Positions 1 to 7,700 of a stretch of 34,478 nt of DNA are shown piece by piece (position 1 is the first letter of the stretch; each line of letters starts with the position of its first letter). Made by a program: the position numbers and the translations under genes. Under the pieces are notes generated by a model. The model worked only from the letters and a program-made list of their open reading frames with translations. It was not told where the DNA came from and did not search any database. The stretch lies in contig NZ_ASSD01000031.1 of assembly GCF_000520715.1 (NCBI RefSeq), positions 1 through 34,478 of the forward strand. Direction: 5' to 3'. The DNA is from Paenibacillus zanthoxyli JH29. GTDB lineage: Bacteria > Bacillota > Bacilli > Paenibacillales > Paenibacillaceae.

Positions 1-756
1 GTACAGGTCGTCGACGTCCTTGCGGGTAGCCGCGTACACGATCCCCGGCTGGTGGGCATGCGAAGCGGCATAATCCAGCACGAACTCCTTCTTGTTCTCG
101 CCCCGCAGCACCGACATCGCCAGATTGTCACGGCCAAGGCCCGTCACAAAGACGCCCGGACCCCGCAGACGCAGCAGCCGGAGCATGTCCTCCATGACCT
201 CGGGCGTCGCCGTCGCCGTAAAGGCCGCTAGAATCGGCCGCTGCGGAAGCTCCTCCACAAACGGCGATACCGCCAGGTAGCTGGTGCGGAAATCATGCCC
301 CCACTGCGAGACGCAGTGCGCCTCGTCCACCGCGACGCAGGATATGGACAATTCCGCCATTTCCAGGCGGAACCAGTCCAGCTCCAGCCGCTCGGGCGCG
401 ACATAGAGCAGCTTCAGCTCGCCCCGGCGGGCGGCGCGGATACGCTCGTTCACCTCTTTGCCGGTTAAGGTGCTGTTGATGTACGCGGCGGGAATGCCCG
501 CCGCCGTCAGCGCGTCGACCTGATCCTTCATTAGAGAGATCAGCGGAGACACGACGAGCGTCAGGCCCGGAAGCAGCAGCGCCGGCACCTGATAGCAGAT
601 CGATTTGCCGCCGCCGGTCGGCATAATGCCGAGCGTGTCGCGGCCCTCTAGGAGACTCGCGACGATTTTTTTCTGGCCTTCCCGGAAATCGGGATAGCCG
701 TAATATTTTTGCAGCATTTCCTGCGCATATTCCATCGTAAGTTCTTGCGGATTCAT
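1..756 (-). CDS. recQ: ATP-dependent DNA helicase RecQ, N-terminal part (partial)
   Basis: The minus strand encodes 252 residues from ATG at 756 and remains open at the left edge, so the C-terminal half (the end of the second RecA lobe, zinc-binding, winged-helix and any HRDC domains) lies outside the window. A Walker A motif MPTGGGKS sits near residues 45-52 and a DEAH box (VDEAHCVSQWGHDF) near 143-156, both diagnostic of RecQ. An aromatic-rich loop and the start of helicase lobe 2 (GIVYAATRKDVDDLY) follow. The start is supported by AAGGAG 8 nt upstream. RecQ unwinds DNA 3'-5' in recombinational repair and fork restart. The gene is divergent from the TetR-type regulator at 892. Family assignment is firm; whether it is RecQ or a shorter RecQ paralogue (RecS-like) cannot be settled without the C-terminus. 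Confidence 0.93.
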   Translation of the reverse strand, partial: MNPQELTMEYAQEMLQKYYGYPDFREGQKKIVASLLEGRDTLGIMPTGGGKSICYQVPALLLPGLTLVVSPLISLMKDQVDALTAAGIPAAYINSTLTGKEVNERIRAARRGELKLLYVAPERLELDWFRLEMAELSISCVAVDEAHCVSQWGHDFRTSYLAVSPFVEELPQRPILAAFTATATPEVMEDMLRLLRLRGPGVFVTGLGRDNLAMSVLRGENKKEFVLDYAASHAHQPGIVYAATRKDVDDLY

Positions 757-891
757 AGTCAAAACTCCTTAAACACTGTCTTTCTTTAGTTTACCGGACT
801 TTGCGGCCTAGGGGCAACCGTGCGGAACAAATGAAGCCCGTCTATTTATTTTTGAACGCCAAAAAGTTAAGATGAGGAAGAGGTGACAAAG

Positions 892-1461
892 ATGTCCAAT
901 TCCCTGCTGACAAAGAAAGCGTTGGCTCATAGTCTCAAAAAACGGATGGAACATACCCCGCTGAATAAAATCTCCGTAATACAACTGGTGGACGATTGCG
1001 GGCTGAACCGTCAGACGTTTTACTACCATTTTCACGATATTTTTGAGCTGCTGGGCTGGATTTACCAGAAAGAGGCTGTCGATGGCATCGCCGAGTACAG
1101 AGGATACAACACATGGACGGACGGGTTCTATAAAATATTTCTGTATATTGAGAACAACCGCGCCTTCTGTCTCAATACGCTGGAATCGCTTGGACGGAAC
1201 CATCTGGACGCCTACCTTTACGCCGTAACGAATGATCTTATTATGGGCGTAATTAATGAATTGGCGGCGGGTATGCGGGTAAACGAGGATGACAAGCAAT
1301 TTATCGCCAATTTCTATACGCTGGCGTTTACCGGCCTGCTTATCCAATGGATGAGAGATGGCATGAAGGAAAGCCCGAAGCTGATCATTGAACGGCTGAG
1401 CGTACTCCTTGAAGGACATTTTATGAGAGCTCTGCATAAATACGAGAAACAGCTGTCTTAG
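892..1461 (+). CDS. TetR/AcrR-family transcriptional regulator
   Basis: A 189-residue protein with an N-terminal TetR helix-turn-helix: KISVIQLVDDCGLNRQTFY followed by YHFHDIFELL is the recognition-helix and following segment. The C-terminal half resembles the TetR_C group that includes dihydroxyacetone-kinase-type regulators (DhaS-like), with IQWMRDGMKESP near the end. I chose ATG 892 over the in-frame GTG at 883 because AGAGG at 879-883 is 8 nt before the ATG and would overlap the GTG. It stands 220 bp upstream of the oleate hydratase on the same strand, so it may control that gene in response to a fatty acid or other hydrophobic ligand; this is inferred from position only. No clear operator palindrome was found. 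Confidence 0.85.
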   Translation: MSNSLLTKKALAHSLKKRMEHTPLNKISVIQLVDDCGLNRQTFYYHFHDIFELLGWIYQKEAVDGIAEYRGYNTWTDGFYKIFLYIENNRAFCLNTLESLGRNHLDAYLYAVTNDLIMGVINELAAGMRVNEDDKQFIANFYTLAFTGLLIQWMRDGMKESPKLIIERLSVLLEGHFMRALHKYEKQLS

Positions 1462-1684
1462 CCTCCGAGCCGGGATGACTGTATTCATTGACGAACCTCC
1501 GGGAATTCTGTCGCAAAACTCTACATTTCCGCTCAAGTGACCAATTTTTATACACTCGGCGGGGATTGACGATACCGCGCGCAGCGGACATGGATTACAT
1601 TGAACATGTGAACGGCGTGCAAGTTTCCACGCTTTTGCGGGCGATGCACGGCAGAATTCAATATTCATGTGGAGGCGACTGTCT

Positions 1685-3265
1685 GTGATCCAGGAATACG
1701 AAAACAAACAGGTTTATTTTGTCGGCGGAGGTATCGCGTCCTTGGCGGGCGCCGCTTTTCTCATCAGAGACTGTGACTTCCCGGGAAGCGGCATTCATAT
1801 TATCGAAGAAATGAGCATTCTGGGCGGCAGCAACGACGGCGCAGGCAGCGAGGAGCAGGGCTATGTCATCCGCGGCGGACGGATGCTGAATGACGAGACA
1901 TACGAGAATTTGTGGGATCTCCTGATGTCGATTCCCTCGCTGGACCATCCCGGAAAGTCGGTGCGGGAAGAGATCATCGCTTTCGACAATGCGAATCCGA
2001 CGCATTCCAATGCCAGACTGGTGAACGCAAGCGGCGAAGTGGTTGACGTGCTGTCGATGGGCTTCGATATGGCCGACCGGCTCGCTATCGGCAAGCTGAT
2101 CATTACGCCCGAGGAACAAATGGGCAAGGCGCGGATCAGCGACTGGTTCGGCCCGCATTTTTTCACGACGAATTTCTGGTACATGTGGGCGACGACGTTC
2201 GCGTTCCAGCCTTGGCACAGCGCGGTCGAACTGAAGCGGTACATGATCCGGTTCATGCATGAATTCCCGAGAATCCAGACCCTGGAGGGCGTAACCCGCA
2301 CCCCGTACAACCAGTACGAGTCGATTATTTTGCCGATGAAAAAATATTTGGAGGACCATGGCGTCGATTTCACGCTGAGATGCACCGTGACCGATCTGGA
2401 TTTCAAGGAAGGCGACGGTATTACCGTTACCGGCCTGCATGTTGTCCGTAACGGAGCTGAAGAGCATATTGCGGTCAAAGAGGAAGATCTGGTCATTATC
2501 ACGAACGGATCGATGACGGAAAGCTCCAGCCTTGGCTCGATGACCTCCGCTCCCCGCCTGAATGAGAAAGGAAGCTCCTGGAAGCTGTGGGAACGGATCG
2601 CCGTGAAGAAGCCCGGGCTCGGCAACCCTTCTTCCTTCGACGACCATATCGACGGCTCCAAATGGGAATCGTTCACGGTGACGTTCAGCGATACGGTCTT
2701 CTTTGATCTAATGGAACAATTCTCGCGCAACCGCGCGGGCACCGGCGCTCTGGTCACGTTCAAGGATTCGAGCTGGCTGATGTCGATCGTGCTCGCGTAC
2801 CAGCCGCATTTCCGGAATCAGCCGGAGCATGTCCGGGTATTCTGGGGCTATGGCCTGTATCCCGACAAGGAAGGCGACTTCGTGAAGAAGAAAATGTCCG
2901 ACTGTACCGGGGAAGAAATCATGACCGAGCTGCTTGGGCATCTGCATTTCGAGGAGCACAAGGAGGCCATTATGGCGACGGCGAACTGTATTCCGTGCAT
3001 GATGCCGTTCATCACTGCCCAGTTCATGCCTAGAGCCATCGGCGACCGGCCGAAGGTCGTGCCGGACGGCTCCACCAACCTGGCGTTCATCGGCCAATTC
3101 TGCGAAATTCCGGACGACGTCGTGTTTACCGAGGAATACTCGGTCCGGACGGCAAGAATCGCCGTTTACACGCTGCTTGGCGTGAATAAGCCGATTACTC
3201 CGATCAATCATTACCAGTACGACGTCAGAACGCTGCTTGCGAGCTTGGTCACTTCGTTTCGATAA
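1685..3265 (+). CDS. ohyA: oleate hydratase (FAD-dependent fatty-acid double-bond hydratase)
   Basis: Oleate hydratases add water to cis-9 double bonds of unsaturated fatty acids, giving 10-hydroxy acids, and use FAD structurally. The 526-residue product has the FAD dinucleotide motif (VGGGIASLAGAAFLIRD, about residues 13-29), the SILGGSNDGAG segment, RGGRM...ENLWDLL and a C-terminal NLAFIGQFCEIPDDVVFTEE typical of the family. I prefer the GTG at 1685 because GGAGG (1671-1675) lies 9 nt before it; an in-frame ATG at 1667 would start upstream of that ribosome site and add six residues. The protein is shorter than the roughly 590-residue staphylococcal type. Where classical enzymes have RGGRE with a catalytic Glu, this protein has RGGRM (Met67), as I recall for a Rhodococcus-type subgroup. 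Likely a detoxification or membrane-lipid function. Confidence 0.92.
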   Translation: MIQEYENKQVYFVGGGIASLAGAAFLIRDCDFPGSGIHIIEEMSILGGSNDGAGSEEQGYVIRGGRMLNDETYENLWDLLMSIPSLDHPGKSVREEIIAFDNANPTHSNARLVNASGEVVDVLSMGFDMADRLAIGKLIITPEEQMGKARISDWFGPHFFTTNFWYMWATTFAFQPWHSAVELKRYMIRFMHEFPRIQTLEGVTRTPYNQYESIILPMKKYLEDHGVDFTLRCTVTDLDFKEGDGITVTGLHVVRNGAEEHIAVKEEDLVIITNGSMTESSSLGSMTSAPRLNEKGSSWKLWERIAVKKPGLGNPSSFDDHIDGSKWESFTVTFSDTVFFDLMEQFSRNRAGTGALVTFKDSSWLMSIVLAYQPHFRNQPEHVRVFWGYGLYPDKEGDFVKKKMSDCTGEEIMTELLGHLHFEEHKEAIMATANCIPCMMPFITAQFMPRAIGDRPKVVPDGSTNLAFIGQFCEIPDDVVFTEEYSVRTARIAVYTLLGVNKPITPINHYQYDVRTLLASLVTSFR

Positions 3266-3274
3266 GGATAGGAC

Positions 3275-3307
3275 AAAAAAGGGGAGGCGCACGCCGCGTC
3301 TCCCCTT
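3275..3307. terminator. hairpin terminator between ohyA and the FrnE-like gene
   Basis: A 12-bp stem (3279-3290 with 3296-3307, one G-U pair) and a 5-nt loop lie between two convergent genes. On the minus strand the stem is followed by a run of six T, so it is a good rho-independent terminator for the FrnE-like gene. On the plus strand there is no T-run, so termination of ohyA there is less certain. Confidence 0.75.
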
Positions 3308-3336
3308 CCACTTATTCGCGTTCGCGGCCCGCTGAG

Positions 3337-4053
3337 TTACACGCTGCAGGAACCGTCCGCACAGCCGTCACCGCTGGATGCTTCAGCAGAGCCGCCGATC
3401 ACCCGGAGCGCAGGCGCCTCCTTCTCCTCACTCCAGACCTGATCCAGCACCTCGGAGAATACCGGTCCCGGCTGGGCTCCCGAAATGGCGTACTTGCCGT
3501 TGAACACAAAGAACGGAACGCCGGTAATGCCGAGCCGCTGCGCGGCTGCGATGTCCGCCTTCACTTCACCTTCATAAGCGTCCGAATCCAGTACCGTCAA
3601 CGCCTCTTCCTTGTCCAATCCGGCTTCCGCCGCAAGCGTCCCGAGCACTTCACGGTCGCCCAAATTCAGCCCGCCCGTAAAATAGCCATGCATCAGACGT
3701 TCGGTAAGCTCTGCCTCAAGCCCCTTTGTCTTGGCATAATGCGCCAGCCGGTGGCTGTCATAAGTATTGGCGTGAATTACGGTGTCGAACCGGAAATTGA
3801 GACCCACACCCAGCGCCTGATCGGCAACCTGCGCGTTCATCGTCTTGGCCTGCTCCACGGTGATGCCGTATTTTGCGGCGAGCAATTCATGTATTTTCTT
3901 GCTGGTCGAAGCGGCCTCCGGGTCAAGCTGGAAGCTGTGATATTCGATTTCCACCTTGTCACGTTCCGGAAACTGGCTCAGCGCATGCTCAAGCCGTCTT
4001 TTGCCTATATAACAAAAAGGGCAGACGTAATCGGACCATACCTCTATTTTCAT
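3337..4053 (-). CDS. DsbA-family oxidoreductase, FrnE-like
   Basis: A 238-residue cytoplasmic thioredoxin-fold protein of the DsbA/FrnE group. The CPFC active site is at residues 11-14 (SDYVCPFCYIGKRRLE), the insertion helices follow, and the cis-proline loop is GITGVPFFVFNGKYAISGAQ near residues 170-190. No signal peptide is present, as usual for FrnE proteins. Start at ATG 4053: GGAGG lies 7 nt upstream, whereas an upstream in-frame start at 4092 has no ribosome site. The C-terminal tail, SSGDGCADGSCSV, carries two more cysteines five residues apart, a likely metal or redox tail. Family members are linked to disulfide stress; the substrate is unknown. Monocistronic, with an excellent minus-strand terminator just downstream. 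Confidence 0.9.
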   Translation of the reverse strand: MKIEVWSDYVCPFCYIGKRRLEHALSQFPERDKVEIEYHSFQLDPEAASTSKKIHELLAAKYGITVEQAKTMNAQVADQALGVGLNFRFDTVIHANTYDSHRLAHYAKTKGLEAELTERLMHGYFTGGLNLGDREVLGTLAAEAGLDKEEALTVLDSDAYEGEVKADIAAAQRLGITGVPFFVFNGKYAISGAQPGPVFSEVLDQVWSEEKEAPALRVIGGSAEASSGDGCADGSCSV

Positions 4054-4097
4054 TGGAAGACCTCCATTGACTGCTGATTTTTTAATACTCACATACG

Positions 4098-4155
4098 ATT
4101 ATATAGTAAAATGACGGAATTACCATCTTTACTTAAGGACAACGTCGGGACAACG
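4098..4155 (-). promoter_or_regulatory. putative promoter region of the FrnE-like gene with a tandem GGACAACG motif
   Basis: On the minus strand a perfect TATAAT lies at 4098-4103, 44 nt before the ATG at 4053; the -35 at the right spacing is poor. Just upstream the plus-strand sequence carries GGACAACG at 4137-4144 and again at 4148-4155, an 11-nt period (one helical turn), with a third GGGACAA at 4192-4198. A weak -35 plus helically phased repeats would fit an activator site; this is inference. Confidence 0.35.
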
Positions 4156-4199
4156 GATACATATTTTTACAGTTTGCTTACGAAGAACGCCGGGACAAT

Positions 4200-4509
4200 A
4201 ACGAGCATCATTTTGACCGAAAGGTTGTACTGAACTAGAAAATATGCCCGAACGGGAATTCGCGACCACCCTGGCGCGCCAACATCAAGGCAACTGAACT
4301 CAAGTTGGTTATGATTTTAGTTCAGCATCTTGCAAGCCTGCTAGAGTGCAGGTTTATTCGATCAAAAGTGCTTGTTAGCAGAAAAAACCTCCGATTGTGC
4401 AGGAATTTAAGGCTGAGCCGACTGCATTTAAGGTTGAATGGAAAAATAACTGCATATTGGCAGGTACTCCATCCAGCGAAAGTTCCAGGACCGACAAAGA
4501 TGTACAATT
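4200..4509. other. non-coding stretch with degenerate TGCA(GG)-TTTA iterations
   Basis: No convincing gene is seen here. Similar short units recur: TGCAGGTTTA at 4347, TGCAGGAATTTAAGG at 4398, TGCATTTAAGG at 4423 and TGCATATTGGCAGG at 4451, spaced 51, 25 and 28 nt. It may be a relic of a dispersed intergenic repeat. It also contains the downstream region of the broken nuclease gene. Confidence 0.3.
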
Positions 4510-4758
4510 TCAGGTTTTCTGCATGATTTGGTTCATCGCGCCCCGCTGCAGCTCGTACCGCACAACATGTTTGCCCGTCGCTCCTGTTACAGCAGTAAAC
4601 CACCCTTTCTTGCAGAGTGTTTGCAGCATTCGAACGGCTGTGCGGTGATTGATGCCTAAATGAGTCTCCACATCGATGGGCCGAAGGGGGCGGGCGAGTA
4701 TGCAGGCCAGACGAATGATTTCCCGTTCCGCCACACTGTGCAGGTCAACCGGAGAAGA
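4510..4758 (-). pseudogene. C-terminal winged-helix part of the split nuclease gene
   Basis: Directly after the TAG at 4759-4761 the same reading frame continues without interruption to 4510. The next codons read SSPVDLHS, then VAEREIIRLACILARPL, then a helix-turn-helix-like stretch (PIDVETHLGINHRTAVRMLQ) and a wing-like end (GKHVVRYELQ). A GTG at 4734 could start a 74-residue protein, but no ribosome site precedes it. From memory, related Paenibacillus proteins carry a comparable small C-terminal domain fused to the nuclease domain, so I read this as the detached C-terminus of one former gene (4510-5190). Confidence 0.6.
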
Positions 4759-5190
4759 CTACGGCTGAAAGCGGCTCAGCACCATACGCAGAAGCGTGAT
4801 GGTCCGCTCAGGATGATGAGCGACATCGTCGTAGGCAAAAGAAATGACCTGGAAACCCATAGCCGCTAAAAAAGTTTCCCGGTTCAGCTCGTTGCAGTAT
4901 TTTTTTCTGTCCATATCCGTCACGTGCGGACCGAAACCTTTGATTTCGATAATGAGCTTCGCAAACGGCGTAAGCCAGGCAAAATCACAGAAATAGGACA
5001 GCCCCCGCCAATCGAGAACTTCGTATTCCGGATGCAAATGATTGAAATTTCCTTGAAGCGGCCACCATATGTTGTAACAAAATAACTTCTCGGCGTCCCT
5101 GTGCCCTCGCTCCAGGCGGCCCTTTCGTTCTCCCGTTCTGCTCCGCAAATGATGGTCGATAAATGCTGTATGCGCTTCCTCAATATTCAC
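4759..5190 (-). CDS. DUF559-type (restriction-endonuclease-like) nuclease domain, truncated by in-frame TAG
   Basis: A 143-residue product whose core resembles the very-short-patch-repair/DUF559 nuclease fold: HPEYEVLDWRGLSYFCDFAW, then LIIEIKGFGPH, where D and E-x-K are the likely metal-binding and catalytic residues, then FLAAMGFQVISFAYDDV. Start chosen at GTG 5190: AAGGGAG lies 9 nt upstream, and the residues that follow (NIEEAHTAFIDHHLRSRTGE) match the usual N-terminus of this group as I recall it. Longer in-frame starts up to 5331 lack ribosome sites. The frame ends at TAG 4759-4761, yet the same frame stays open for 82 more codons encoding a winged-helix-like domain. Function unknown; a DNA repair or nuclease role is inferred. 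Confidence 0.65.
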   Translation of the reverse strand: MNIEEAHTAFIDHHLRSRTGERKGRLERGHRDAEKLFCYNIWWPLQGNFNHLHPEYEVLDWRGLSYFCDFAWLTPFAKLIIEIKGFGPHVTDMDRKKYCNELNRETFLAAMGFQVISFAYDDVAHHPERTITLLRMVLSRFQP

Positions 5191-5457
5191 ACTGATCATC
5201 TCCCTTAAAATGGCAAAGAACGCCCCGGCCCATTCGCTGGAATGGATCAGGACGTTCTTCGTCTCATACATGCAGTTTAACGTAAAATGGAGCATTTCGC
5301 CATTACAGCCTGACTGCCGGCGGACAATCACTTACCTATTTTTGACGAAAATTTTAACAGAGGCACGAATTGTCTTTAAAAATGATACCTCGCCATGTCC
5401 CATCTGAGTTATGATAGAAAGGATGTGACCAAGAATCTACTTTATGGATGGTGGAAT

Positions 5458-6558
5458 ATGTTCAAGAACAGAAAAACGGCGCTGCTCCTCGCCGCACTTA
5501 TCATTATTATCGCCGCTGCCGCGGGAGCATGGCTGTTTATGGGCCATAAGGGAGACGATCAATCCAATACCGCCCAGACGCCGGCTAAAAGTGAAACGAA
5601 GTCGCTCTCTCAGCAGTTTTACATTTACGATACGGTAGTGAATATTAAGATTTATGGCGATAAGGTATCGCAAAAAAATATGGACGATATCCAGCAGCTG
5701 CTGGAACGGATGGATATGGAATTTAGCCGGACGAAGGAAGGCGGCGAAATCTACAACGTTAACCTCCAAGCCGGCAAGAATGCGGTTGCAGTATCGGACG
5801 AGACGTTGGATGCCGTAAAGCAGTCCATCCAATATGCCCAGAAGATGAACGGCCTGTTCGATCCGACCATCGGCCCGCTGGTGGACCTGTGGAATATCGG
5901 CAATGGCGGAGAGAAGGTTCCTCCGCAGGCCGAGATTGACAAGGCGAAGAGCCTGACCAATTACAAGGATATCATTATCGACGAGCAGGCCAAGACGGTC
6001 AAGCTCGCCAAAGAAGGAATGGTGCTCGATCTTGGGGGCATCGGCAAAGGCTACGCCGCAGACCGGATCGCCGATTATCTGAAAGAACAGGGTCTGGACA
6101 GCGCGATGATCAACCTTGGCGGAAGCAGCATTATTGGCCTTGGAACCAAGCCCGGCGGCGCACAGTGGAACATCGGGTTGCAGGACCCCGACAAGAGCCG
6201 GGGCACCCAGCTCGGAACGATCAAGATCAGCGATGAAGTTATCGACGCGTCCGGCGTTTACGAACGGTTTTTCATGCAGGACGGCGTGCGGTATCACCAT
6301 ATCCTTGACCCGAGAACGGGCTATCCCTCGCAGAACGGGCTCAAGAGCGTGACGATCATGAGTCCGAACGCGACCGATGCTGACGCCCTGTCCACAGGCG
6401 TGTTCCTGATGGGATATGAAGAGGGGCTGACATACCTGGAGTCGCTGCCGGAAAAGGTCGAGGCATTCTTTATCACCGATGATAACAAGATTTACGCAAC
6501 CCCGGGTATCCGGGAAAGGCTTGTGCTGACAGACCCGACGTACAGCTTCGGGAATTGA
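5458..6558 (+). CDS. apbE: FAD:protein FMN transferase (ApbE family)
   Basis: ApbE proteins cleave FAD and attach FMN to a Thr/Ser of target flavoproteins, or serve in extracytoplasmic flavinylation. The 366-residue product has an N-terminal membrane anchor (LLLAALIIIIAAAAGAWLF), a Ser/Thr-rich linker, then the ApbE domain: FYIYDTVVNIKIYG, MNGLFDPTIGPLVDLWNIG, the DLGGIGKGYAAD FAD-binding motif, HHILDPRTGYP and the metal-binding DADALSTGVFLMG. There is no lipobox cysteine, so it looks membrane-anchored and exported. The start is uncertain: ATG 5458 has a weak GGATGG site, while in-frame ATG 5395 has none. No Nqr/Rnf or other flavinylated partner is encoded nearby. Confidence 0.9.
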   Translation: MFKNRKTALLLAALIIIIAAAAGAWLFMGHKGDDQSNTAQTPAKSETKSLSQQFYIYDTVVNIKIYGDKVSQKNMDDIQQLLERMDMEFSRTKEGGEIYNVNLQAGKNAVAVSDETLDAVKQSIQYAQKMNGLFDPTIGPLVDLWNIGNGGEKVPPQAEIDKAKSLTNYKDIIIDEQAKTVKLAKEGMVLDLGGIGKGYAADRIADYLKEQGLDSAMINLGGSSIIGLGTKPGGAQWNIGLQDPDKSRGTQLGTIKISDEVIDASGVYERFFMQDGVRYHHILDPRTGYPSQNGLKSVTIMSPNATDADALSTGVFLMGYEEGLTYLESLPEKVEAFFITDDNKIYATPGIRERLVLTDPTYSFGN

Positions 6559-6623
6559 CGAAAGCGGCGGCTGTTCGTTTACCGGCTCAGCCAGCGCCGC
6601 AGTGTTCGCGATTTGCATAGAAA

Positions 6624-6660
6624 GGGAGACCGGAGTTCTGTTCCGGTCTCCCTCTTCTTG
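6624..6660 (+). terminator. terminator downstream of apbE
   Basis: A perfect 11-bp stem (GGGAGACCGGA at 6624-6634 with its complement at 6642-6652) with a 7-nt loop is followed by TCTTCTT. It lies 65 nt after the apbE stop. Confidence 0.8.
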
Positions 6661-6938
6661 TATGTCGTCTATGACGTCTGCCACTCGCTCAATCCCCGGC
6701 TTGGCTCCGACTTTCATTCGAATAAACCGGACCGCTAGACCGATCCAACCGTGCTAATTCCTGTCGGAACACAGGTGCCGTAACCGCACTCCAGCTTAAC
6801 CTTTCCGCACGCTCCCGTTATTCCTTGTTTGCTATATCAATACCTTAAAGTGAACAGAAAATAAATTAAAACATCTGGGTTCCTCGCCACCATACTTAAA
6901 TAGAAAGATCCCTTTTTGTTTAGTAGGGAAATCTAACA
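6661..6938. other. intergenic region, no gene recognised
   Basis: About 280 bp between the apbE terminator and the Fic remnant. No RNA gene, repeat or supported reading frame was seen. The A+T content rises toward 6830-6940, matching the Fic remnant. Confidence 0.4.
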
Positions 6939-7481
6939 TTAATTCATTAATTTCCATCGGGCATTTCTTCCTTTGGAGAGATTTTGAATTACACCATCAC
7001 GGCTTAGTCTGTTAAGAACATTCCGGATCGTTGGAGCTGTAATACCTGGGCAGCGGTCCTCAATGTCAGCTACGCTAAAATCTGCTGTTAGATTTTTAAT
7101 GATAGTTTCAACCTGCCGCGCTTTCCATCCTCTACTACGATCCAAACTTCCAATTCGCTCTTCAAAACGTTGATACGCCTTGACCATGACAAACAGGAAA
7201 TATTCAACCCAAGGAAGAATATCATGTTCTCCTTCATGCCATCCTATAGAAGACTGATATAGAGTTTCATAGTAACGGTCTTTGGTTTCTTCAATGATCT
7301 TCTCAATACTTATATAGCGGCCAACCTCATAACCGACTTGATATAGTAGCATTAGTGTAAGCAATCGAGCCATTCGTCCGTTACCATCCGAAAAAGGATG
7401 GATATAAAGAAAATCCAAGACATACACGGCAATGAGTATTAAATCACTAATACTTCCCTGGTCTCTCTTCTGAATAAACAA
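6939..7481 (-). pseudogene. Fic-domain protein, N-terminally truncated
   Basis: The frame encodes the C-terminal half of a Fic (AMP-transferase-type) protein. It keeps the full active-site motif HPFSDGNGRMARLL (H-P-F-x-D-G-N-G-R), the following helices (YQSSIGWHEGEHDILPWVE) and a C-terminal winged-helix-like region (IEDRCPGITAPTIRNVLNRL). Upstream of residue 1 an in-frame TAG follows immediately (7482-7484), the only start would be TTG, and there is no ribosome site. Comparable Fic proteins are roughly 350-380 residues and carry an N-terminal Fic_N region with the inhibitory helix; that part is missing. The region is more A+T-rich than its neighbours. If it were expressed it would lack the usual autoinhibition, but I consider it a remnant. 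Confidence 0.7.
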
Positions 7482-7619
7482 CTAAATTATGTAGTTCTCT
7501 TATTTTTCTTTTTCCAGCAACGAATAGGGCTGTCCTACCAGACATGCCGAGTCACTACCTTACGGTGGTTTCAGGAATACAACATTAACGCTGTGTCGTG
7601 TGAAATTATCAGGGATATA

Positions 7620-7648
7620 AAAATAGCTGTCGAGACTTTCTCGACAGC
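7620..7648 (-). terminator. terminator downstream of the HAD hydrolase gene
   Basis: A perfect 10-bp inverted repeat (GCTGTCGAGA at 7626-7635, its complement at 7639-7648) with a 3-nt loop is followed on the minus strand by TATTTTTAT. It lies about 50 nt past the stop of the HAD gene. Confidence 0.75.
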
Positions 7649-7650
7649 CA

Positions 7651-7675
7651 GAACGGCTTGCGCCGTCTTTTTGAA
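7651..7675 (+). repeat. copy D of the ACGGCTGCGCCGTC hairpin repeat
   Basis: GAACGGCTTGCGCCGTC followed by TTTTT forms a small ACGGC/GCCGT hairpin. It lies in the plus orientation between two minus-strand genes and resembles copies at 16557, 26303 and 33631. Confidence 0.4.
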
Positions 7676-7700
7676 TATAAACATTAGTCCAGGAAACCCT

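Noticed and set aside
92..280. Small plus-strand frame at the left edge
   Set aside because: It lies inside recQ on the opposite strand, whose Walker and DEAH motifs are clear.
5437..6717. Long minus-strand frame opposite apbE
   Set aside because: It is the antisense shadow of a clear ApbE gene, lacks a ribosome site and crosses the apbE terminator.
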